In this document: positions 23,301-35,300 of the stretch, piece after piece
Numbering within the stretch: position 1 is the first letter of the stretch
Layout of the letters: every line of letters starts with the position of its first letter
NCBI GenBank assembly: GCA_020002185.1
Contig: CM034534.1
Coordinates: 62,862,771-62,926,770, forward strand
Direction: 5' to 3'
Origin: Paraescarpia echinospica
Lineage: Eukaryota; Annelida; Polychaeta; Sabellida; Siboglinidae
Length of the DNA stretch: 64,000 nt
Made by a program: the position numbers and the translations under genes
Notes under the pieces: model-generated
The model's input: only the letters and a program-made list of their open reading frames with translations
Told to the model about the DNA's origin: nothing
The model's database searches: none

Positions 23301-26300
23301 AACAAATGGCAAAGCATTAAAAACATGCAGGTAGTTATTTATAATTATTTACTTACATTAGACTATGCCAATAGATATACACAAATTCAAAATCTATGAT
23401 TATGAATCAAAATTTCAGCACCGTACAGGAGAAACTGATGGAGATTCAGACAGACATATCAAATGTTGTACACAGCACACTGCCACCTAGCCCTAGGGAA
23501 TGGAGAGCATACTAAAAAAATGGGCCAAGTGGCCCTGAAGTCCTTTGGACTAGTACGTCTATATGTGACCCCGGCTGACCAAATGAGTGATAAGTCGGAA
23601 AAATTGTAACATTGTTTTCTTACATCCTTGTAAAGGTTTGGTAGGGTGCTTTACACGGTTTCAAAAATATGACTGCTACAAAAATTGGCAAAGTTATGGA
23701 GCATTGAACATGGTAGGGATCAAAAAGTGAAAATGAAGAAAACGGCTGTTGAAGTTTTACATTATATATGCAAATGGATTGCATGGAAATATTACATGCA
23801 CAACATTCAAATGTGGCACACAGTATGTATTATGTATGTTATGTTGCAATGATACACTGGAAGTACAAATGGTTTGTTTATGTGGGGGGGTCACATGTTC
23901 GGTGACCTGTGGCGAAATACCCCCACATTTGGTATTAGTATAATTGTAGATTTAGTGTTTTTGGCAGCAGATAGCGTGGTATTCAGAAAGGCACTTTTTA
24001 GTTAATCATGTTGGCTTAGTTAATCATGTTGGCTTTAAAATTAACTCTACACATAACAAGCTCTGCTGTGATTACATGTCATTCCTTTCAATTGTTCTAG
24101 GAATACCGCTGCTGCTTTATATGTTGAAATGTGGGCTCTAACAGCCTGATGTTCAGGAGACTAGTATGGGCTCAGTCACAGGCCTGGCATTGGGTTGTAG
24201 AGTCCACATTTCTTTCATTTAAATATTACAGTGTGCCAAAAAGGCTTATACACTGGTTACCCATAATAAACAAACGTCATCCATTTGGCCTTTTTCATAT
24301 CTATATTTGTCTCCGTGTTGTTGCTTGCATAAATGATGGTGTGCACATCTGGCACAGCCGATTTGCATACTGGACTTTGTGCAAGACAACAGCACACGGA
24401 GGCCTCCCATTAGAGGAGGCTAATTTATGCAAGGACATGTTAATTACTCCCGTGGGGAGAATCAAATCAACCAATCAGCGCGCACTGGCGCGCGTCCCTC
24501 AGGAGAATCCTAAGCTGATCCCGCACTCCGTTTGCGAAAGCATAAAGGGGCAGACGTTTGTCTAATTTGACCCACCCGCCTCCCTACTTTTCGTCCAGGA
24601 ATGTTTGATGTATAGTCATGATTTGTGCATCGTTATTGGAAAGGGGTTGCTGGTCTCGATGCTTTCCCCACATTTATAGTTGATTGTGAGCATAGGGTTT
24701 GCACCGGATGTGTTCACGGGGTTTTATTGCAAGAGATGTCGCATGCCTTTTTCCACTTTCGATTTAGGAAAATTAACTCTACACATAACAAGCTCTGCTG
24801 TGATTACATGTCATTCCTTTCAATTGTTCTATGAATACCGCTGCTGCTTTATATGTTGAAATGTGGGCTCTAACAGCCTGATGTTCAGGAGACTAGTATG
24901 GGCTCAGTCACAGGCCTGGCATTGGGTTGTAGAGTCCACATTTCTTTCATTTAAATATTACAGTGTGCCAAAAAGGCTTATACACTGGTTACCCATAATA
25001 AACAAACGTCATCCATTTGGCCTTTTTCATATATATATTTGTCTCCGTGTTGTTGCTTGCATAAAGACTTATCAAGTTATGCCAGATTATGTCTTTATGT
25101 GTAAAACTAAGAGGACAGATTATTTGAAAGCAAATGGTAGACTCACTGTTTGACACGGTTTAAAACCTACAGGCAACTGTCCAGTTTAACAGGGGTCTAG
25201 TGGCTTAATGCTGTCTGTTGACACAAGCCACTGCCAGTGACCAATTACACATTAGTCACAGTTTCCATCAAACAATAGCAGGCAGAGAATCTTAGCTCCA
25301 CAGCTGGGTGTAATACACAACCAGAGCCACCACTGATTCATGGTCAAGTAGATTAGCTCAATGCACCAACTAAGACAATACACAACACTGTGAGTGACAG
25401 TGTCCAGAGTGAGGCCTAAGCAGTGTCCTCATTGCTGAATAGATCAATTAAACCTGCCAAGTGGGTGACATTCTGCACAAGTGTTTATTAATCCTTAGTG
25501 ATTGTTCAGAACATCAGACTGACCACATACCTAAACAAAGCGAATGTAATAGGTGAAGAACAGGCAGTGTTCAAATAGGGGTATTGGTTTAATTGTATTT
25601 GTCTCGACACAAAAGGCTTTATTGTGCCTTCATCGATTATAAGAAAGCATTTGATTTAGTAGACCGGTCCTCCCTGTGGTCTAAGATAATTTCATGCAGT
25701 ATTAATGGTATTGTGTTGAAAGTTGTATACACCTGTACAACATATACAAAAATGCTAAATCATGTATAAATCAGGGCCAGGCTGTGTCAGCCTTCTTCTC
25801 ATGTGATGTATAGGTATGGCAAGGAGAAAACTTGTGTCCTTTGTTATTTGCTATTTACCTGAATCATTTTGAACACTGTTAGTCACAATTATAACGGACT
25901 TGACATGGCAGCTGGTGAAATTTACAACAAACTTAGGGATGATGATGTAGAAAATGTATGTTCTACTATATGCTGATGACACTAGAATGATTCAATCAAA
26001 TACAGAATTCTTGCTTGTGTATAGCGGAACTATGTCAACTCTTCTAATGGTTGACATTTGGTTGTTTCAGGTGTCAACTATATTGTGAATCTGTAATTAT
26101 TAGTCTATATTGATACAATTGATTGACACAGTACCATGTCTACACAAGGCATGGCAAGCGTAAACAGAACAGTAGAATGCATTTGATATCAATAAAGTGT
26201 AGGATATTTCACTCTGTAGTTGTCCAGAATATTAATTTTCTATGTTTGTCACCTACAGGTGACAGAATATTAATTTTCTGTTTGTCACCTACATGTTTCT

Positions 26301-29300
26301 ACAGACAATACATCTTTAACCAATAGATACCTCAGTCACACCATTTTATAATAATTAAATGAACATCAAAATAAACACAACTTGCAATTATAGAAAATCA
26401 ATAGTTTTGAAGATAAAAAGTGTTAGGCAACTGTTCAGTCTAACAGGGGTCAAGTGTGTCTACTCTGCCTGGGCGCTGTGACCAATTAAAGATTAGTCAA
26501 GGTCTCAATGGAACAGTAGCACTAGGCTGCAGAGTTTAGTCATGGTGTTGACTTTGTGGCACATTAAACAAAATCTACTGTTGGGGGTGGTCTCAAGGGC
26601 CCTTCGCAAAACCACATCACTAGATAATGTAAAACTTTTGCACTTTGGGGGCCCCTTAGAATGATTCAATAAAATACAGATTCCTTGTGCATAGTGGCAG
26701 TACCCTGAGATGTCTATACAAAATTAAACAAAAAGTTGTTGAATGGTTTCTGAGATATGGCAACTAACGGCAGACGGTGGATACAGAGTGATGGCATAAG
26801 TCCGTTGGACCTCTAGCCCAAAGGACTAAAAATCAACCATGAGGTGCTGTCACCTATCAGGAAAACTAGGGCAACAGCGAATAGAGGTGCAACTTTTGAG
26901 TACAACTTGCCGATTCATATAACACCAGGCATGTAGGAATAAGATGGGGTGTATTTCAGATGATCAATACATTTAAAGGTATGCGTCTCTTCCTGATGTC
27001 TATTTCCAGAGAGGTAAAAGATCCAAGACTGAGGGAAACTGTCTTACCTTTGATTGACCCACACAGTGCTGGTCTCCTTATCCCACAGGTGATGTGAATA
27101 CAATATTCTACATTACATATGTGATGGACTGCAACAGTTGAGACCTTACGGTACGTTTCAGCAGTATGGAGTTAAGAGCATTGTGTAAAAGGGATAACAA
27201 TTAAAAGCAACATTTGAGTTTTACAACGATACTAGTGTTATCCATGTACGTAAATTTGTAAGTTATGTGTGCTGAACTGACCCACTTGAGTAATTCAAAT
27301 TTTGAGAAAACTGAGTTTCAAATTGTTCACATTTCTACCATAACAATGGATTATTCACAAGTATGGTACCTTTCTGGCTTTTTTCAGATTGGCCGAGAAT
27401 ACCTTACAGTCCGAACGATGGCGAGCCTTCAAATGTTATCTGCAGATTTGTTACACTAAATGTGACATGAAATTATTTTGTTATTAAAACACAACATATC
27501 CATGTCTTTTATGTCAAAACTTGGTGTATCCACAGAGCAGAGCCGGAATGTAAAGAAGTACTTTTTTTTCGTTACTTTACTTAAGTAAAAAAATTACTTT
27601 TCTTTTTCTTGAGTAACAAAGTATATTTTTAGAAGTACTTTTATTTGTAACAAAGTACAATTAAGGTATACATTTCTGAATGCAATGAAGTATCCATAAT
27701 TTGTGTTAACATTTTGGAACTTTGCCCCTAGCACAGATCTGTACCTAGATATCAGCGGGAAGTACAAGTGGTATTATTTTTTGATTTGCCGATTCGTTAC
27801 CATTAGCCGACATCATTATTAGGTTGTGTACAAGTTGCAAAAACAAAATTACAAAGCCTTTTACTTAGAAAAAGTACTTTTGTGTTTACTTCAAGTACAC
27901 TTGTTTACTTTTTACTTGTAATTCAAGTACATTAAAAAAAAGTACTCGTACTTTTACTTGAGTAGCTTTTTTATACTAACTCAATGTGGTTTAACGAATG
28001 TTTCATTCATGTTTGTGGGATATATTGCCCAGTATTGGGCTTACCACAATATTTAGAAAGAAAGAAATTTATGAAATGGCGTTTATCATATTTGCTGTGA
28101 AACCCTTCATTTGACGCAGTGGCTATTTGCTCACCTCTAATGATGAGAAATTGTTGAAGTCACCCACAGTGGCAGGACAACTGAGGGCTTCATATCTCTG
28201 CTTCTCGTTTACATCCAGTAGAGCTAACAGCTCGTCTTTTTCTCGCTGCAGTGCTGGAAGAGGAGGAAGCAAAACACACAATTTAAAGTACATACACACT
28301 CTGGAGTTAGTTTGATGATATTACACAACTTAAAAATAGATTTTATGTAAAACGCTGCCAACAGAAGCTACTGTGAGAGTAAGATGGTGTCAGGAATGAC
28401 AATTAACTTAACAAAACATTACATCTGTAGGACAAATGTCTATACAGGGTTTCACATTAACGGTTGTCCAACCAGAAAAAGTAGAATGTACGGTCGGGCA
28501 AACAAAACGGTGACAACGGCAAGACAACACGTTTTAGGTGACAATGCCTTAGTAGATGACAGTTGTGATAGTAATATTTACCAAATGTTAGAAAACACAC
28601 AGCATCGTTACAGAAAAAACCACAACGCACTCGCAGATACTCGTTGTATGTTCAAAATGACAAAGGACGGAGAGAATGTGAAGTTCACATTCATCGATAG
28701 GCCGTAGTCGTGATAGTGTACAATTGTCAAATAATATTTGTATTGCTTTGTTATTGGCATGAGGGTAGACACAAGCACTATTGTGTCAGCATATACTTCA
28801 TGATGTCAAGTCCATCACACAGGGGCCGTTTTCCCAAAGTATTTTCTGTGTGTGTGGTTTCATGCAATTGTAAAGTAAAAGAAAAGTAAATAGTTAAGTT
28901 ACGTTTCACGTATCACACGGATATTACGTTTTACATTCCGAACAACTGATTTATCCCATAAAAGTTGAGAATCTTGACATATAGGGGGTATTTTGAAAAG
29001 TTGTAGGTTTTACGTCTTATTCTAGGCATTAAAGATTATTCTCTGAAAGTTTGGCACTCAAGGTTCAAGCCGTTTGATGAGGAAAACATTAACCAACCCA
29101 CATACACAAGTTCGATTATAAGTAGATTTCCACTAAAAAACTACAGCTTTTATGTGGAGAAGGTATATGTTATTTCCTGATTGATCAGATGATAAAATGT
29201 TATCTCTATTAGATGTAAGCTGACAAGTAGGCATATTTCCAACAAAGCTTTCCAGTAGGTATTATATTGCATGCAGGCAGACAGGTGGTCACGACCAATA

Positions 29301-32300
29301 GGAATCAAAATACTATGTGCCTGTTAACCAGACTACATAGCCTGTATTTCTATACATACCTGTATGGATCTATCAAGTTCCAGGTCAAAAATACAGATTT
29401 CAACCGGAAGAAATGGATTTCCTGGTGCGAGGTCAAAGTATTTTGCAAAAGCATTCTATCAGTGACCATCTCACTAGGACAATAAACTCATAAGGAAAAT
29501 TAATCACGAGACAGAATCCATTTTGAAATTTAAGGAGTTTTTTCAAAATGCAAAAAAATATCACCAAGGACATTATTTATGTGACAGTGTTCGGAATACA
29601 AGATCACTGTCAAGTGCATCGAAATCAATTTAAAAAAAGCAGAATCGGGCTTATGAACTCTTAAGAATGTAAGAAGAATGGTCCCCAGATGTGTCCTAAT
29701 TGTCAGGCAATGAAAACCTTACCAACGTTTGCCAGGTACATTTGTCGCATATCTTCCGTCTTATCACGCATGACGTCGTGCAACGCTGCGTTTTCTGTAG
29801 CCATACTGCAGGAGCAGAGAAACATCACTCAAGTGTTATTACTTTCAAATATTTAAGTAAATTTGTCTTTTTCTCAAAATACTACATCTGCTTTTAGCAA
29901 ATGTTTTCAGCCCACTACCACCAGATGGCGATATGGTAGACCTACGCTTTGCTGTCACTGGTGTCGCCCCCATTCTACCATGTCGTCAACTACTGGTAGT
30001 CATACAAATAAACTCGCTGAATTCGTTTGGGACTAACCAATTTATTCTTTATATCCGAAATTTGTTATAAATTTACTGTGGTATAAAAAAATTGGGACCA
30101 ATTCATGTATTCGGTATATACAAAAACAATTATATATATATATACTTCAAAACATCAACTTATTTTTGTTAGAATGCATCCAGCCACCCTGCAATTACTG
30201 TGAAAAGATTACTCATTCATATGTCACTGTCTGTAGCCAAGCACTCATCTGGTAAGTGAACTGGGGCAATGTGGAATGAACAAAATTGTTCAAGCTTCAA
30301 AATAGCAGCAAAAAGATTCAAATGTTAGAGCCAATAGTATGTTGTTTTAACCAGTGCTACTGTACCCAACTTAAAATATATTTCGCGTACACCTTCCACA
30401 GTGGCCATGTCTTGATTATCAAGTGATGTGACATAGGTTACCTATCAAACCTCTCCGTCCATGTCTGTTGACTTGTAGCAACAGAACTGTCTTTGTGCTC
30501 CAGATCAAACGTGAGTCTGTTGACTTCCTGTAAACATTACAACACATAACGTCCTTACGTCAGTGTATACTACAACAGTAACTGCCAATGTCCATTACAA
30601 ATTCTCAGTGCCAATTACACCAGTGAATGTCAATACAAATTACAAAAGTAAATGTCATTGTACATTACAACAGTAACTGGCAATGTCAATTACAAGAACA
30701 AATGTCAATGTATGTCACAAGAGTAACTGTCAGTGTTCATTACTGATTACAACAGTAAATGGTGATATATATATATATATTACAACAGTAACCATCAATG
30801 TTCACTACAACAGCAACTGTAAATATCCATTACAACAGTAAATACAAATGTCCTCCAATACTGTACACTGAATAAATCACCTGGACATTGTCTGCTGGGT
30901 AATCATAATATCAGTCTACTACACAGGGGATGTTAAGTTGAATACTGCTGTGATGATTTTTGCAACAAAGAGCACAAATCACCTGCTGAAGGCTTTCATT
31001 CATCCGTTTCAGCTTGCAAATGACATTTTCATCTTCCTTCTCGCTGGCCAAAGACTGAGAGCACATCAAACATAACGTTACAAACATATCTGTTTGTAGC
31101 TGAGCCAAGCCACAAACTGCATCTCCCTGGTTTTACTATTGAATCATGAACAACACAAAAATACATTCAGAATCGATACTGTACTCTACCATGTCTAGAC
31201 ATGTACTTTTATAGGCAGGTGCGGTACACACACTTAAAGATCACTGTAGCATTTCTGCTATTTCTGGATATTAAAATCTACTTTCCCGAGGTTTAATTTT
31301 ATAAATGAGGAAGGTCAAGCCAGTAGATAGACATATTGTTAACCAACCACCTTAGTTACGTAATTACAGCAACTCGGTTGCAGATGCGCTCAGTGAAGCG
31401 TGGTATTCTGTTGCTAGTGTTTCTAGGCAAGCAGGTGGTTTCACTGTAATCGTAGAGAGGGTGTTCCACAATGCCTAGTTTGAATTGTATATTACATTAG
31501 CCAATAGAAATGATGGAAACCTGTCATATGTGTAATTAGGTCTGCTTATATAAACGTTTGTTGTACGCATTTCGCCATCTGGGCGCTGGCAAAGGACTGG
31601 GACAGATCCAGGGTTGAACTAGACAGGTTGCCCTGCTGCCAAGAGAATGGCAAGGAAAGTCGTAAAGCGTGGTGGGAATCGTTAACGTGGGTTACGTTCC
31701 CAAGCTTTTGTGTGTGTATAATATTCAGTGTCCAGAGTGACTGTTCAATCGAGTTTCGAAGAATCCATGTCGCCACGTCAGCATTATATTGATACAATGT
31801 TCCGGTCGGCCCCAACGTATTTGCGTCGATGAGCGATAATCGCGATGCGCTCACCCAGCTCGGGCCATCCTCGAACAGCGGTCTCACAGCGACAAAGTCA
31901 GAAAGCTTGACCGAATGCGAATTCATAGCGGCCGGCATAAATGTATACTGCCAGGCGTCGTCAATTGCGCGAACCCGTTCATCCGACTTCTCGATCGTTT
32001 GCGACAGGACAAGACCTCTCAATCGAATTCGTAGCGGCCGGCAGTAAGCGTCTACTGCCCGGTTTCGTCTTTCAGTTGAATGTATCCAACTGACTTCGTA
32101 ATCGTTGCGATCGTGCGAACATTGAACGGACGCGACTCGAGAATTCGCAGCGTACGTCGGCAATCGTCAATTGCCCGGCATCATCACTCGTGCGGCCAAG
32201 ATACAGCGTTCTAATTGTGTTCTGAGCTCGGCGAGTTGACTTCAACAAACGTTCGTATATATTCGAGATGGGACTAGCCCAGTATAAATGTTTCTTTTCT

Positions 32301-35300
32301 GATTGAACGTATCTATTATTTGCTGTATTATGATTAGTAGTTATCTGTGGGTTTTGAAGTGAGGTATTATTACCCATGAAGTATTCACATATATATATAA
32401 ATATATGTGTGTTGTAACATATTACTGTAATGAATGTCCGCGAGGACTAGCTTATGCTGTGTATTTATATTATGGGAGTTATTCTTAGATAACACTTGGC
32501 GCCTAGTGTATGGTCGTGTAGCGGTATAATCCACCTTAGAAATGAAGTGGAATTTGATAATCGAAAGATTCAGTGTTATTGTTTATTATGTTCTATTAAG
32601 ATTTGGTTACGGGATTTCTTTATTCTGTTTATTTTGTTAATCGAGATATTTACCAAAAGGAAGATATCTTGTAATAAAGTTTATTAAATTTTCCTCGTTC
32701 TTTGTTGCTTGTTCACGATAACCGTTCTTTCTCATATGCGTTGACCTTGATATATAAGAACCCTACTAGACTGAGCCATCTAGTGTACGGAGACCTCGCT
32801 AATCCGTGACAATCACAGAAATACTATTACTTAAAAGCAACAATTATGTATCTTTACCAAATTATCCATGAAGAGTTGCAGAACATTCCTATACCTGTAT
32901 TTTGTTTCCTACCCTTGTCCCAAGAGGACTTCCAACACTTGCCTGACTGCGAAGCATTTGGACAACCTTGACCTTGCCTGCCAGCTGGTCATGACACTGA
33001 GACAGATCTTTCTGTAAGCATTCTATCTCCTGAAACAAACCGCCAAACTATACAAACTTATTTCTGAACATGTCAATTTACTGACTTCATTATACATCCT
33101 GTAAACAATTTAGAAATGATCTTGTCTGTTCCTCATTTAATAATTATATTTAACAAGGTATTTAACAAGGTATCCATCCAAAGCTACACATTCAGGATGG
33201 TATGTGGACTAGGAAGCTTTAGGCTTATCCAGAGTACAAAAATTTTCCACTTAAGTATAACCTGCCCTTATTAGATATCTATCAATTCTATTTTTAAACA
33301 TACACTGCTAGAATTAATGCAACCACCAAATAATTGATTCCAGTAATTAATTGTTCTCTCTGTAAAAGTGAGTATTTTCTCATGTAATATCTAACCTACA
33401 CTGTTTTATAACTAATCCTGCATTATGCCCTCTGGTTCTACTGCTTTATAAAATTTTGAATAAAATACCTTTATTAATATCTTCATAATCATCAAATATT
33501 TTAAACACTTCTAGTTGGTCTCCTCTAAGTCTCTTAGTCTCTAAAGTTGTCATATTTATCAACATGTTCTTAATTATACTAGAATCTATATGTTGAAGGC
33601 ATTGTACTCTTCAACTTGTTTTCTATAAAATTGAAAGTGTTCACAATTTGACTGCCCATACAATGTTCAAACTGTATACAAAACATTCAAACAATCAATA
33701 TAGTTGTAGTAGACAAAAGTGGAGCTAACAGAAAATTACTGGAACTGTGCTTTGAAGATGGGCATGATCAGATAATCAAGATCGCAAGTAGGGTGAAGTA
33801 CAACCGATTCAGTGAACTTCCTGCTAATAATTATAACCACTTGCTCATGAGGATGACTCCGGATAACAGAACTGATATGGTTGCTTAAGTAAGAATCTAA
33901 TGTAAATAAAAAATGTGGGTATATTTTTGAAGAGAATCTACAAGATATCACACAACAGGAGTCTTTATCGGTGGAATATATCAGCTTTAGAACATACTTT
34001 TTTTGCCTTCTGTAGTTGTTTCTCAAGGTTGTTCTCCCGTCGAGAAACTGTGCACTTCTCTCTTGAGTACGCTACAAAGGTTTGGCATCAGTTAATCTCA
34101 CATTCTACAATGGTTCCTAAAAATACTAATTAAATTTTATGTTTTGCCTCAGGTGTCTACTTAATGTTTTAAATTATATTTTGAGTTTGAAATGTTGGGG
34201 GATTTGTAAAGACACAACCTCATTATCTATCACTGTACTGTCCAGTCCACAGAAGCAATGTTGCAAATAACAGAGTCAATACAGCCAATCATATTGTCAA
34301 TGCAGCCAATCACATCAATGTTGCCATTCACAGAGTCAACACTGCAAACCACAGAGTCAATGTGCAGCCAAACACAAAGTCAATGATGCAAATCACATTA
34401 TCAATGTTGCCAACCACAGAGTCAATATTGCCATCCACAGAGTCAACACTGCCAATAAGAGAGGCAATGTAGCCAATCAAATTATATACATGTATGTTGG
34501 CATACCAAGAGTCAATGCATGAGCTCTGCCAATAGAATTAACACGCGCACGTGTACGCATGTGTATGAAGACAACAAAGCAGCAGCACTATGACGAGAGG
34601 CAGTGCTTCTGCTTTATTGTATGAAGTACTGAACCAACTATTATTTATCCACTTTATATCTATCTACACAACAACCACTCTACTTGGCTTCTTTCAAGAA
34701 TTCCCAGGCATCATCTATCTCACAAGAACTGTTGGTTCTAAAAATTAAGGTAAATGTTATCAGTACACCTTCTTTAACTGCAGCTAGCTGTGCCAGTAAA
34801 TCTAGAAAAAAAACACTCATTATTGTAATAATCTGAAACTACGGCTACTTTCCACAAATAAGGATATTCTATATTCAAAATGGCATTTCCTCTACGTCCT
34901 TGGTGGTTCATCATTTCTAACAGAGACACTCACAACCAGTATTTTGTTGATTTCCAAATTGGATCCATAAATAATGAAAAAATAATTATTCAATGACAAC
35001 ATTGAATAATGGGGGCGCGCGATAGTGTAGTGGTTAGCACATCCGCCTGACATGCCGGCGACCCGAGTTCAATACCCGGACCGGGCAGGTATGGTATATT
35101 TGGTGTAACAACCTGGCTCTCAACATTGGGGACTGTGTATCCCTCGTGACTCGGAGATCACGTTAATGTCGGTCCCGTCTCAATTTGGGACGTAGAAGAA
35201 CCACTGAGGACAACAAGCACCCTGGCAGTGACCACCCTCAGTGCCAGCATAGAAAGATCGGCTTGGCGATAATGTTCTGAAAAAGGCTGACTAGTTGAAT

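Larger units (their letters stand above)
23505..26840 (-). mobile_element. Composite interspersed repeat, inverted relative to the copy at 58.7-60.1 kb
   Basis: Several stretches match the reverse complement of 58,716-60,085: 23,510-23,870, 25,063-25,345 and 26,385-26,838. Both ends carry AGTCCTTTGG. This copy is interrupted by a 1.2-kb insertion (23,871-25,062) and by about 1 kb containing an RT remnant (25,590-25,990). The whole is intronic to CCDC125 (between exons 8 and 7). Confidence 0.6.

Noticed and set aside
24131..24565. 144-codon frame starting MGSNSLMFRRLVWAQ
   Set aside because: It spans the boundary of a 300-bp direct repeat, and the second copy of the repeat leads to a different frame end. 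It is best explained as non-coding repeat.
28384..28707. 107-codon plus-strand frame in a CCDC125 intron
   Set aside because: Composition looks somewhat protein-like, but there is no recognisable motif, splice context or poly(A) signal.
35012..35090. Functional tRNA-Val gene
   Set aside because: A and B boxes are good but the acceptor stem and anticodon stem do not pair correctly, and a SINE body follows.
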